A stretch of DNA of 64,000 bases from UBA11957 sp963603285 (GTDB lineage: Bacteria; Bacillota; Clostridia; Lachnospirales; Lachnospiraceae). The notes below the pieces were generated by a model. That model did no database searches, was not told the DNA's origin, and worked only from the letters and a program-made list of their open reading frames with translations. Position 1 is the stretch's first letter, and each line of letters begins with the position of its first letter. The position numbers were made by a program, and so were the translations under genes. The DNA is taken from positions 42,657 through 106,656 of the forward strand of contig CAVCMG010000004.1 in assembly GCA_963603285.1 (NCBI GenBank), given 5' to 3'. This document shows, piece by piece, positions 43,437 through 52,474 of this stretch.

Positions 43437-44695
43437 CTTGTTTCCTCACTTTGTTTTAATTTTTCCATGATATCTCTGGCTGCCGCATCCGCCGTGGACC
43501 AGGCGATCTGCAGATTAAAGCCGCCGGTCACAGCATCCAGATCCAGTGTCTCACCGATAAAATACAGTCTGCTGACCTTTTTGGCCGCCATTGTCTTCGG
43601 ATCGATCTCTTTCACAGAAACGCCGCCTTTTGTAATAATGGCCTCCTCAAAGCCCCGCAGTCCTGTTACCGTAAACGGAAACGCTTTTAACTGTGCGGTG
43701 ATTGCAGCACGTTCGGCCTTTGTCGTTTCGCATGCCATTTTCCGGCTGTCCAGCAACAGGATCGACAGAAACGGGTCGATCATTTTGGTCGGAAGCAGGC
43801 TGCCCATGATCGTTGCCAGCTGCTTCTTCGGATTTTCCTGAAATTCGCGGATCAGGCGATGATCCAGCTGTTCTGCGGAAAGTGCCGGTTTCAGATCGAT
43901 CAGTGCCTGAAACTCCCCCTTTGCCAGCTTTTTCCCACAGCGGGCACTGGCGGTCAGAACCAGCGGGCCGCTGACACCGAAATGTGTAAACAGCATCTCA
44001 CCAAATTCTTTATACAATACCTTCTTTTTCTGCAAAAGCTTCAATTCTACATTTTTCAGGGACAGCCCCTGCATGTTCGGAATATAGTCTTCTGCGGTTT
44101 CCATCGGTACAAGGGACGGCAAAAGCTCCGTGACCTTCATCTCCTGCTCCCGTGCAAAGCGCATACCGTCGCCGGAGGACCCGGTCACCGGATAGGAAAC
44201 GCCACCGGTTGCCACGATCACAATATCCGCCGGTACGTGATGTCCGTTTTCAAGGATCACACCGATCACACGATCGTCCACGACGGACAGGCTGCGGACA
44301 CGGCTGTTTAGATGTACGCACACCTTATTCTTTTTGATCCGGTTTTCCAGCACACGGATCACATCGGATGAATGATCTGATACCGGAAATACACGGCTAC
44401 CCCGCTCAGTTTTGATCTGCAATCCCAGATCGTTTTCAAAATAGTCCATCACCGCATGGTTATCAAAGGCCTGCAGGGAACTGTACATAAATTTTCCATT
44501 GGTCACGATGGCATTCATCAGCTCCGGCAGCTCGCAGGCATTGGTCAGGTTACAGCGGCCCTTGCCGGTAATAAAGAGCTTCTTACCCAGCTTTTCATTG
44601 CGTTCAAACAGGTGGATACGGGCATCCTTTACCTGCAGTCTGGCAGCAGCCATCATACCTGCAGCACCGCCGCCGACAATTACGATCTCCTGCAT
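43433..44695 (-). CDS. HI0933/BaiN-like FAD-dependent oxidoreductase
   Basis: 420 residues. N-terminal FAD site IVGGGAAGMMAAARL (5-19) and LFITGKGRCNLTNACE near 42-57 mark the HI0933 family, which includes BaiN; the C-terminal GETLDLDAVTGGFNLQIAWSTA closes the FAD site. The reaction is not settled for most members. Placed before cmk and ispH as in many Clostridia, with 4-nt overlaps at the downstream end and a 1-nt overlap with the upstream rpiR gene. Confidence 0.9.
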   Translation of the reverse strand: MQEIVIVGGGAAGMMAAARLQVKDARIHLFERNEKLGKKLFITGKGRCNLTNACELPELMNAIVTNGKFMYSSLQAFDNHAVMDYFENDLGLQIKTERGSRVFPVSDHSSDVIRVLENRIKKNKVCVHLNSRVRSLSVVDDRVIGVILENGHHVPADIVIVATGGVSYPVTGSSGDGMRFAREQEMKVTELLPSLVPMETAEDYIPNMQGLSLKNVELKLLQKKKVLYKEFGEMLFTHFGVSGPLVLTASARCGKKLAKGEFQALIDLKPALSAEQLDHRLIREFQENPKKQLATIMGSLLPTKMIDPFLSILLLDSRKMACETTKAERAAITAQLKAFPFTVTGLRGFEEAIITKGGVSVKEIDPKTMAAKKVSRLYFIGETLDLDAVTGGFNLQIAWSTADAAARDIMEKLKQSEETR

Positions 44696-45612
44696 TATTT
44701 CTCTCCGTCCGTATTCATGATCCGTGCCTTGGGATCAATATAATTGATCTCATCGTTGCTGTACACCTGGTATTCATCCCAGATATGTTCCAGAGTTTCG
44801 AGTGTCTGTACCACCTCATCCTGTTTTTTCATGCACAGAGCCACAACCAGCGCATTGATGATGCTTAAAGGTGCAACCAGCGAATCCACGATCGACGCCA
44901 TGTCACTTCTGGCGATCAGATTGCAGGATGAATACAGATTGATCGGGGAATGTACACTGTCAGTCAGTGTAATGACCTTGGCATTTCTCTTATTGGCAAA
45001 TTCCAGTGCTTTCAGCGTCAGCATGGAATAGCGTGGAAAACTGATACCGAAGATTACGTCGTCTTCCCGGATCCGTAACATCTGCTCAAAAATATCGCTG
45101 GTATTATGCGTCGTCAGCACATGTACATTGTCAAAAATGTAATTCATATAAAAGGCCAGGAAATTGGCCAGCGGCGCACAGCTGCGGATACCAATGATAT
45201 AGATATTTTTCGCCAAAGACAGGGTCTCAACAGCCAGATTAAACGCATCGTGGTCGATGGTTTCCATCGTCAGCTTGATCTTTTCAATATCGGAATGCAG
45301 CACTCTGTCCAGAATCTCCACCTGCGGTACATTGCCATAGGTTACTTTCATGCGCTGGATGGAATTTAACTTGTTGCGTACAAGTTCCTCCAGTGCACGG
45401 TGAAATTCCGGATAGCCCTCAAAGCCAAGCTGCGTGGCAAAACGCACCGTCGTCGATTCACTGACACCAGCTTCCTTTCCCAGCTTTGCCGCAGTCAGAA
45501 AGACCGCCTCGTCATAATGCTCCAGAATATAGGATGCCAGTCGTTTCTGGCCTTTACTGAATGTCTTGTACTGGGACTGGATGCGTCCCAGCAGATTATC
45601 TGATGTATCCAT
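44695..45612 (-). CDS. RpiR/MurR-family regulator
   Basis: 305 residues: N-terminal HTH_6 domain (AKLGKEAGVSESTTVRFATQLG near 41-62) and C-terminal SIS sugar-phosphate-binding domain (IYIIGIRSCAPLANFLAFYM near 140-159, VIFGISFPRYS). Such proteins sense sugar phosphates. No sugar genes lie beside it; it overlaps the FAD oxidoreductase gene by 1 nt, so it heads that operon. Confidence 0.9.
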   Translation of the reverse strand: MDTSDNLLGRIQSQYKTFSKGQKRLASYILEHYDEAVFLTAAKLGKEAGVSESTTVRFATQLGFEGYPEFHRALEELVRNKLNSIQRMKVTYGNVPQVEILDRVLHSDIEKIKLTMETIDHDAFNLAVETLSLAKNIYIIGIRSCAPLANFLAFYMNYIFDNVHVLTTHNTSDIFEQMLRIREDDVIFGISFPRYSMLTLKALEFANKRNAKVITLTDSVHSPINLYSSCNLIARSDMASIVDSLVAPLSIINALVVALCMKKQDEVVQTLETLEHIWDEYQVYSNDEINYIDPKARIMNTDGEK

Positions 45613-45921
45613 TTCTCCTCCGTTCCTGCTTGCATATTTATGCCGTCACTTTCATATTTTGACCGCACATACTGCCCACAGGCTTTCAAACAGGTACGAT
45701 TATACACTATTTTGCAGGGTAAAGAAAGGCTAACTTGCAAAACAGGCAATAAAACTTCACATTTTTTCAATGTACAGCGGATGCCTTGGATCTGTTTTCA
45801 TATGCACACCACGTAAAACAGAGACTGTCATATTGTGACAGTCCCTGCTTTATGGATAATGTTTCATTGGCTCTGATGCTCTGCCCGTCTGCACCGGACA
45901 GGACACCTTTTGCATATTGTA
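45613..45921. other. 309-bp gene-free stretch
   Basis: Contains the promoter region of the rpiR operon and, at 45823-45843, the terminator of the UroD operon. I see no further structured element and no small ORF with a convincing ribosome-binding site. Confidence 0.6.
45811..45843 (-). terminator. Terminator of the UroD-CobW operon
   Basis: Arms GACTGTCA (45823-45830) and TGACAGTC (45836-45843), extended by AGG/CCT-type pairs, followed on the minus strand by TCTGTTTTACG. It lies about 80 nt past the last gene. Confidence 0.75.
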
Positions 45922-47013
45922 TTATTTAGCGTCTCTGTGATACAGCTTGTTATAATATTCCAGAGAATAATTATACAGCTCGTCATGTGCTACGATCGAC
46001 TGTTTCGGATTGCTCATATCGGTCATGATACACGGCATACATCTGCCCTTTGCGCCAAAGTGATCAACGAAATCACGGATGATCTTGCGGATCTCTGTCT
46101 CGTCAGCCTTCGGATCGATATTCAGCCAGTAAGCAAACGTCATCTGATCACCGTATTTCTCATACAAGAGATCCGGATCGTTGATGACAGCCTGCGGTGT
46201 CCACATATCAATACCCATCTCGATCATTTCCGGTACATATTGTACATTCTTACCACAGGAATGCAGCTCGATGAACTTGCCCTGATCCTTGACATATTTC
46301 AGGAAACGGGAAGTTGCCGGCATGATCTGTTCTCTGAACATCTCATTAGAGAAGAAACCACTTCTCTGGGTTCCCCAGTCATCATGATATAAAATGCCGT
46401 CCACACGACCATAGTTGTCAAAAATCTTCTGACAGGATTCGATCTTGTAATCTGCCATCTTCTGGAAAAATTCTTCCAGAAGCTCCGGTTCCTCATAGAA
46501 AGCCAGCAGGGTTTCATCAAATGGCATCATCTCGTGCAGACGCTCAAAGATACCCTCTACGCACTCATAAATATGCGCTCTGTCCGGATCGAGCATTTTC
46601 TGGATTTTCTCACCGTCAGTCTTGAAATCAACAACGGAAAGATCCGGCCATTCCACTTCTTCCTTCCAGTTGGCAAAATCGGAAATTACACGGGTACCCG
46701 GCTTTGTAATCATGCCGCCTGCCGACTCAACCATAACCCAGTAAACGCCCCACCAGTCGTATCCGTCAACTTCTGGTACGGGATGCTCTTCCATGGCATC
46801 CGGCCAGACAATATTGCTCTCTGTCATATAGGCCGGCATCCAGTACGGCTTTTCACCTTTGACGCAGCGGATATAGTTTTCACGTACACTGTAGGGTCTG
46901 CCGGTGATCGGATCCTTCGGTCTCTGGAAGATCCACGGGAACGTTCCCACACCCTGCCATTCTTTCGAATAATCACGGTTTGCTGCTGTCTGCATAAATT
47001 TGCCAACACTCAT
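45922..47013 (-). CDS. UroD/MtaA-family protein 1
   Basis: 363 residues of the uroporphyrinogen decarboxylase fold family. ELHSCGKN near 246-253 gives the His-x-Cys pair and a later Cys (GRCMPC) completes the zinc-site pattern of MtaA/MtbA-type methyltransferases. True UroD lacks this His-x-Cys motif, so a corrinoid or methyl-transfer role is likelier than haem synthesis (inference). Last gene of a four-gene operon; 20 nt after the 163-residue gene. No corrinoid protein gene is nearby. Confidence 0.8.
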   Translation of the reverse strand: MSVGKFMQTAANRDYSKEWQGVGTFPWIFQRPKDPITGRPYSVRENYIRCVKGEKPYWMPAYMTESNIVWPDAMEEHPVPEVDGYDWWGVYWVMVESAGGMITKPGTRVISDFANWKEEVEWPDLSVVDFKTDGEKIQKMLDPDRAHIYECVEGIFERLHEMMPFDETLLAFYEEPELLEEFFQKMADYKIESCQKIFDNYGRVDGILYHDDWGTQRSGFFSNEMFREQIMPATSRFLKYVKDQGKFIELHSCGKNVQYVPEMIEMGIDMWTPQAVINDPDLLYEKYGDQMTFAYWLNIDPKADETEIRKIIRDFVDHFGAKGRCMPCIMTDMSNPKQSIVAHDELYNYSLEYYNKLYHRDAK

Positions 47014-47033
47014 TTCTTTGTCCTCACTTTCTT

Positions 47034-47525
47034 CTATTTTTGTCTGCTGTCCACTCTACTGCCAGCATCTTTTATTTTTTCTTTTACTGTCGCAAACATC
47101 GCCTCTGTCAGTTCACGAACCTTTGTTTCTTCCATAAGAAGTACGATTGCTGCAAATTTACCGCTGATTCCGCCAAACGTTCCTTTGCGCACATCCGCTT
47201 TGTCTAGCGTTACAGAAATCACAGCCGTTTCACTGCATTCTACAGAAGCTTTGATATGACCAACAATTCCACCATCGGCCGCTATCTGTGCTGCCAGAAC
47301 TTCCATCTGCCTCTGCAAAGTTTCCATCAGGATTTCCTTTTTCCCTTCCAGATGAAAATCTGCGGAAACCACAACTGCTTCATCCTGCATCCGTACTGTG
47401 ATACGCACATCGTCTTTATCCACAGCATTCCACGCCAGATTCTGCGGTTTCAAGGGCTGTCTTCTGGAAATACCAGAGGATGCCGGATGTGCTGCTGTCA
47501 TCATCCGTATCTTTTTTCCTGTCAT
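47034..47525 (-). CDS. 163-residue unknown protein between CobW and UroD genes
   Basis: The ATG overlaps the CobW stop as ATGA, with GGAGG upstream. The protein has a basic N-terminus (about 30 residues), then alternating beta strands (VRITVRMQDEAVVVSADFHL, VISVTLDKADVRKG) and a C-terminal helix. It has a single cysteine and no family motif I recognise. Its tight packing between a metal-trafficking GTPase and zinc-site methyltransferase-like proteins suggests it helps assemble or activate them (inference). Confidence 0.75.
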   Translation of the reverse strand: MTGKKIRMMTAAHPASSGISRRQPLKPQNLAWNAVDKDDVRITVRMQDEAVVVSADFHLEGKKEILMETLQRQMEVLAAQIAADGGIVGHIKASVECSETAVISVTLDKADVRKGTFGGISGKFAAIVLLMEETKVRELTEAMFATVKEKIKDAGSRVDSRQK

Positions 47526-48130
47526 ACTTCATCGCCTCCCAGTACATCCGCCCATATGGTATCCTGCCCGGCATCCGCAGCACAGGTACGTCGGCAGACA
47601 GCGTGTTCATTCATCTGGTGTACGATTTTCTCACAGTTTTGGATCTCCTGTTCATCTGCCAGATCGATCTTATTGATCAGTACGATATCCGCACACAAAA
47701 TCTGTCCCCGCAGCAAGGCTTCCATCGGCCGGAATATCCGGCCAAACCGCTGGGCATCTACCACCGTGCATATTCTGCTGGTCTTGTGGCAGGCTGCCAG
47801 CAGATTGTCCCGGATCAGCCCCGGATAGGCCAGTCCTGTTGTTTCCAGGATCAGCCAGTCCGGCGCCAGATTTTCTTCAATATACAGAACCGACTGGATC
47901 AGCTCGGCTCCCACTGTACAGCAGGCACATCCGGCGAACAGATTTTCCACCTGAAAGCCCTGACTGCGAAGCAGTGTATCATCAACGCCCTGAGCGCCGA
48001 CCTCATTTTCAAGAATCACTACTTTCGGGGGATCTGTCGCAACGGCTCCTCTTGCCAGAAACCGCGCCAGCCCCATCAGGAGAGATGTTTTGCCCGATCC
48101 CAGAAACCCGCTCAGCACCAGAATACGCAT
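47522..48130 (-). CDS. CobW-type metallochaperone GTPase
   Basis: 202 residues of the G3E family. Walker A GFLGSGKTS at 8-16, the metal-binding motif GCACCT near 68-73 (the family's CxCC), ETTGLAYPG and the guanine-specificity motif INKIDLAD near 152. It lacks the usual C-terminal CobW domain (typical proteins exceed 300 residues), so it is a minimal version. Probably delivers zinc or cobalt/corrinoid to the UroD-type proteins of the same operon (inference). Confidence 0.85.
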   Translation of the reverse strand: MRILVLSGFLGSGKTSLLMGLARFLARGAVATDPPKVVILENEVGAQGVDDTLLRSQGFQVENLFAGCACCTVGAELIQSVLYIEENLAPDWLILETTGLAYPGLIRDNLLAACHKTSRICTVVDAQRFGRIFRPMEALLRGQILCADIVLINKIDLADEQEIQNCEKIVHQMNEHAVCRRTCAADAGQDTIWADVLGGDEV

Positions 48131-48158
48131 CCAACCTCACCTCTTATCTCTTTATGCT

Positions 48159-49190
48159 TTATTTGTAGAACTGATCACCGTACTTGTATACTTCATCCAT
48201 CAGTACAGCATTCTTTCTGTTGACTTCCGCATCATCGACCGGTCCCAGATAACCTCCACACCAGCAGAAGCCGCCACCTTTGGCATAGGTATCGATCGTG
48301 TCACGTACGGACTGGCGGATCTCTTCATCTGTAACATCCGGTGACAGCAGATGGTCTCTGGCATCCCAGCCACCCATCAGTACAAGGCTGTTTCCAAACT
48401 TGGCCTGTACGGCTTTCAGGTCGTTACATGTCTGGGCCGGATCCCAGGCATTGACACCGATGCTTCTTAAATCCTCCATAAAGCCTTCGGCCTTACCACA
48501 GTTATGCATGGTAATCGGAATACCGGCATCACGGCCAAATTTTGCCTGACGGTTATGGAACGGCAAGACCAGCTCACGGTACATCTCCGGAGAAATAAAC
48601 GGAGCTCCCCACGCTGCGGTATCATCCATCAGTGTCAACACATCCGGCTGTACATACGGCCAGATCTGCCGTGTTACTTCTGTATAGAAATCACACATAT
48701 AATCAAACAGTGCCAGAACCTCCTCCGGTTCTTCATACATCGCACATAAGCCTTCGGTAAATCCCATGAACGCCATCAGATTCTGGAAGTATCCCACATG
48801 CAGGTTCAGGGCGATCGCTGTCTCGTCTCTCTTGACACCCATTTTATAGAAGATTTCCAGATGATCCTTTGCCATCTTTTCCCAGTCTATGCCATCCAGT
48901 GAAGGAGCTTTGATCACATCACGCCAGTGGCGGATATCATCCAGAATAAATTCATCGGGTTTCGGCAACAACGCATTACCTGTCTCGTAGGTCGGCACAT
49001 ATTCAACACCCCAGACATCTTTTCCGCCGCCTTTATAACGGAATTCGCTTAAAAGCATCGGTTCAAGCATACAGGATGCACACGGTCTTGTCTGACCCGG
49101 CATCGGTCCGAAGGTATACACCGGTACCCATTCCGGCTGTTCTCCCCGCAACGTACGCAAATAATTTTCTTTCTCAGTAATCTTTGTCAT
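48159..49190 (-). CDS. UroD/MtaA-family protein 2
   Basis: 343 residues. TMHNCGKAEGF near 229-239 carries His-x-Cys and FCWCGGYLG near 306-314 the other cysteine of the MtaA-type zinc site. An N-terminal CASCML cysteine pair near 37-42 is not seen in the other UroD-type protein. First gene of the operon, with AGGAGGG 8 nt before the ATG. Sequence identity to the other UroD-type protein of the operon looks low, so they are not a recent duplication. Confidence 0.8.
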   Translation of the reverse strand: MTKITEKENYLRTLRGEQPEWVPVYTFGPMPGQTRPCASCMLEPMLLSEFRYKGGGKDVWGVEYVPTYETGNALLPKPDEFILDDIRHWRDVIKAPSLDGIDWEKMAKDHLEIFYKMGVKRDETAIALNLHVGYFQNLMAFMGFTEGLCAMYEEPEEVLALFDYMCDFYTEVTRQIWPYVQPDVLTLMDDTAAWGAPFISPEMYRELVLPFHNRQAKFGRDAGIPITMHNCGKAEGFMEDLRSIGVNAWDPAQTCNDLKAVQAKFGNSLVLMGGWDARDHLLSPDVTDEEIRQSVRDTIDTYAKGGGFCWCGGYLGPVDDAEVNRKNAVLMDEVYKYGDQFYK

Positions 49191-49280
49191 CTGACGTACC
49201 CTCCTCTGTTCTTTTATCTGGCAGCAGGCTTCCTCTCCTTGCTGTCGCTGTTTAAGGTCTTATTTCGTCCCTCTGTTTTT

Positions 49281-49405
49281 ATGATACTATCATTATACAT
49301 TTTCTGAATTTTGTTACTATGTACCAGACATACAATAAAACGTTTGAAAAAAGTGCGACTTTTTGTATATCAGCACTCTACTTTTCTGTCCGTTTTTTGT
49401 ATAAT
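49281..49405. promoter_or_regulatory. Divergent promoters of the UroD operon and the PucR-type regulator
   Basis: Minus-strand TATAAT at 49292-49297 serves the UroD operon; plus-strand TATAAT at 49400-49405 serves the regulator. Both have poor -35 boxes. A palindrome ATGATACTATCAT (49281-49293, centre unpaired) overlaps the start of the minus-strand promoter and is a candidate operator. Confidence 0.5.
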
Positions 49406-49457
49406 ATTCTTATATACTAGTGGCATTTTGTGCTGCCTGCAAAGGAGATATGCTGAT

Positions 49458-50927
49458 ATGAAATTAAGCATGTGGATGATTGCCAACCGGCTGCATTCTT
49501 TAGATATGAAACTGGATATCCGGGAAGACGCCCCGGTTATCTTAAACAGCGCCAGAAGGGTTTACGCGACAAACTGTGTGCATGTCTATGCGGAAAACAA
49601 TGATGTGATCTGCAGCGGTGAGGGGGATTTCATCCGTTTCGAAAACACAGATGTGACTCTTGGATTTGAAATTGTGGCCAGCGTATTCGATTATTTTCAG
49701 GACTGGATGGACCGGCTGATCCGGCTGACCCGCGAAAGGGATTATCAGGGTGTCGTGGATCTGGCTTATGAGGTCTTTAAAAACCCTATTGTCCTTCTTG
49801 ACGGAAATAACCGCGTACTCGGCATAACACGGGAATATGCCCCCGATGCACTGGATGAGGAATGGGAATATCTCTCCAGGTACGGCTATTCTTCCTTAAA
49901 TGCTGTACAGCAGATGCGTTATGACTACAACACCTTTGACTACTGGTATCACGGCCCGAAACGTTTTGATTTCTCCGGCAGCAATCTTCTGGGCTACGAA
50001 GGCCTGACCTATTGTATGTACTGTAACGATTCGATCTGTGGCCGTATCAATGTACTGGCCAAAGACCGTGAGCTGAATACCGGAGATTCCCAGCTGCTCG
50101 AACAGATTGCCATACTGCTCGAGCCCGTGCTTGGACAGATTTATTATGAAAACGTACTGAACAATACCAATGTCTTCTATAATATACTCTTCGGCAATCC
50201 CTACGACAAAAAGCAGCTCGATGCACAGCTGACCTACCAGCAATGGCATGCGGATGATGAATATTATCTGACACTTGTGGAAGTCATGGGTCTGGACAAT
50301 CATCCCGCTTCAGATGCTGCCGTCGAACAGCTGTTACAGGTACTTGCCCGGCAGGCTACCGGATGTATGGTCATGAAAAAGCATCCGTATATCCTGCTTC
50401 TTGGTACAAGAAATCTGGCTACCGATCCGTCCATGACACCGATTTTTAATACACTGACGGCCCGCAATCCGATCCGGCTCGCTTTCAGTATGCCCATACG
50501 CGGTGTCGAACAGACCACATTTCTGTATGAGCAGACAAAGTATGCCCTGACTGAAGGGAAACGCCGTTACCCTGAAAGCAATTTTTATGATTTCTTCGAT
50601 TATGCCATCGACTATATACTGGAATCCGGCACACTGCTGTCTTCGGTACGTGCCTGTATGCCCGCCATCCTGGAGCTCTGGGAACGACACCAGCAAAACG
50701 GTGATGAGCTTTTTAGAACGTTGCAGATCTATCTGGAAAATGAACGCTCCATTTCCCGGACATCAGAGATCCTTTATACGCACCGCAATACCGTACTCTA
50801 CCGTATCCGCAAGATACAGGATATGCTCGACCACGATCTGGCTGATCCATACACCCGGGAATATGCGCTTCTGTCAATCAAGGTTCTGTATCTGTATCAC
50901 CGAAAAAACAGGCAACCGCCTAAGTAA
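49458..50927 (+). CDS. PucR/CdaR-type transcriptional regulator
   Basis: 489 residues from MKLSMWMIANRL; AAAGGAG is 10 nt upstream, and longer in-frame starts from 49311 lie over the promoter. The C-terminal helix-turn-helix SRTSEILYTHRNTVLYRIRKI near 438-458 is the PucR type. The long N-terminal part has a GAF/PAS-like sensor region (NPIVLLDGNNRVLGITRE near 114-131). It faces the UroD operon and is likely its activator (inference). Bidirectional terminator follows. Confidence 0.85.
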   Translation: MKLSMWMIANRLHSLDMKLDIREDAPVILNSARRVYATNCVHVYAENNDVICSGEGDFIRFENTDVTLGFEIVASVFDYFQDWMDRLIRLTRERDYQGVVDLAYEVFKNPIVLLDGNNRVLGITREYAPDALDEEWEYLSRYGYSSLNAVQQMRYDYNTFDYWYHGPKRFDFSGSNLLGYEGLTYCMYCNDSICGRINVLAKDRELNTGDSQLLEQIAILLEPVLGQIYYENVLNNTNVFYNILFGNPYDKKQLDAQLTYQQWHADDEYYLTLVEVMGLDNHPASDAAVEQLLQVLARQATGCMVMKKHPYILLLGTRNLATDPSMTPIFNTLTARNPIRLAFSMPIRGVEQTTFLYEQTKYALTEGKRRYPESNFYDFFDYAIDYILESGTLLSSVRACMPAILELWERHQQNGDELFRTLQIYLENERSISRTSEILYTHRNTVLYRIRKIQDMLDHDLADPYTREYALLSIKVLYLYHRKNRQPPK

Positions 50928-50984
50928 ACTATTTTCCCATCATGCCAAACAGCAGGGAAGATCTTCCGGATATATCCCATATAC

Positions 50985-51022
50985 AAAACGCCGCCGACAG
51001 GATCACCTGTCAGCGGCGTTTT
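50985..51022. terminator. Bidirectional terminator between the regulator and the decarboxylase operon
   Basis: Arms 50985-51001 and 51006-51022 (AAAACGCCGCCGACAGG and near-complement, one mismatch) with loop ATCA and T-runs on both sides. Ends both convergent transcripts. Confidence 0.9.
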
Positions 51023-51036
51023 TATCTTCCGGAGAT

Positions 51037-52449
51037 TTAGACCGGATATGCCTTATTTTCAGTATCTGCTACAGTAGCATCTACCTTTGTTTTCTGTGCA
51101 TCTCTGTACTTGAAGTACTCAGTAGCCACCTGCGGGAACAGAGCGTAGGTCAGTACATCCTCTTCCTGCTGTGCATACGGAGCAACCTCTTCTTTCAGCT
51201 TATCCAGCTGCGGCGGAATCAGATCTGCCGGACGGCAGGTGATCGGTTCTACATCGCCGATGCACTTTTTCTGTACTTCTTTGTTGAACGGTTTAACAGT
51301 AGCGCCGTATTTACCACTTAAGACATCCTTTGTCTGCTGCGGAACCATCTTGTAGCGCTCACCCTGGATCACATTCATAACAGCCTGTGTACCAACGATC
51401 TGGGAAGACGGTGTTACCAGCGGGCACTCACCAAGATCCTCACGTACACGCGGAACCTCTTCGAGTACCTGATAGTACTTGTCCTCTGCACCAAGATCCT
51501 TCAGCTGGCTTGTCAGGTTGGACAGCATACCACCCGGTACCTGATACAGCAGGGTCTTGATATTGACACCCAGGTTCTTTGGATTTAACAGACCGCTCTC
51601 GAGAGCCTCGTCACGGATTGGACGGAAGTAATCTGCAATCTCAGCCAGCAGATTCTGGTCAAAGCCCGTATCGTAAGGTGTGCCCTTGAAGGTTTCTACC
51701 ATAACCTCTGTTGCCGGCTGGGAAGTACCCAGAGCGAAGGGAGACATAGCAGTATCGATCACATCAACACCAGCCTCAACAGCTTTCAGGTATGTCATGG
51801 AAGCCACACCGGAGGTATAATGTGTATGCAGCTGGATCGGGATGCTTACAGTCTCTTTCAGAGCCTGTACAAGCTCTGTTGCCTTGTACGGCAACAACAG
51901 ACCGGCCATATCCTTGATACAGATGGAGTTAGCACCCATATCCTCGATCTTTTTTGCCATCTCTGTCCAGTATTCCAGAGTATACGGCTCACCCAGTGTA
52001 TAGGAAAGGGCTACCTGTGCATGTCCTTTTTCTTTATTGGCTGCGGTAACAGCTGTCTGCAGATTGCGGATGTCGTTTAAACAGTCAAAGATACGGATGA
52101 TGTCGATACCATTGGCAATGGATTTCTGCACAAAGTACTCTACAACATCGTCTGCGTACTGGCTGTAACCGAGGATATTCTGTCCACGGAACAGCATCTG
52201 CAGCTTGGTATTTTTAAAGCCATCACGGAACTTACGAAGTCTGTCCCATGGATCTTCCTTCAGGAAACGAAGGGATGCATCGAATGTAGCACCACCCCAG
52301 CACTCTACGGAATGATAACCGACTTTATCCAGTTTATCAACGATCGGAAGCATCTGCTCTGTCGTCATACGGGTGGCGATCAGAGACTGATGTGCGTCAC
52401 GCAGAATAGTTTCTGTAATTTTAATTGGCTTTTTAGCGATTTCTGCCAT
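51037..52449 (-). CDS. oadA: Oxaloacetate decarboxylase alpha / pyruvate carboxyltransferase (5S) subunit
   Basis: 470 residues, the carboxyltransferase barrel without a C-terminal biotin domain. ETILRDAHQSLIATRM near 13-28, ECWGGATFDAS, the metal-binding LHTHYTSG near 207-214 and CIKDMAG with the active lysine are 5S signatures. Moves CO2 between oxaloacetate/pyruvate and biotin on the separate carrier protein at 53671-54033. Last gene of the operon. Confidence 0.9.
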   Translation of the reverse strand: MAEIAKKPIKITETILRDAHQSLIATRMTTEQMLPIVDKLDKVGYHSVECWGGATFDASLRFLKEDPWDRLRKFRDGFKNTKLQMLFRGQNILGYSQYADDVVEYFVQKSIANGIDIIRIFDCLNDIRNLQTAVTAANKEKGHAQVALSYTLGEPYTLEYWTEMAKKIEDMGANSICIKDMAGLLLPYKATELVQALKETVSIPIQLHTHYTSGVASMTYLKAVEAGVDVIDTAMSPFALGTSQPATEVMVETFKGTPYDTGFDQNLLAEIADYFRPIRDEALESGLLNPKNLGVNIKTLLYQVPGGMLSNLTSQLKDLGAEDKYYQVLEEVPRVREDLGECPLVTPSSQIVGTQAVMNVIQGERYKMVPQQTKDVLSGKYGATVKPFNKEVQKKCIGDVEPITCRPADLIPPQLDKLKEEVAPYAQQEEDVLTYALFPQVATEYFKYRDAQKTKVDATVADTENKAYPV

Positions 52450-52474
52450 GATTAAACCTCCATATTATTTGAAA

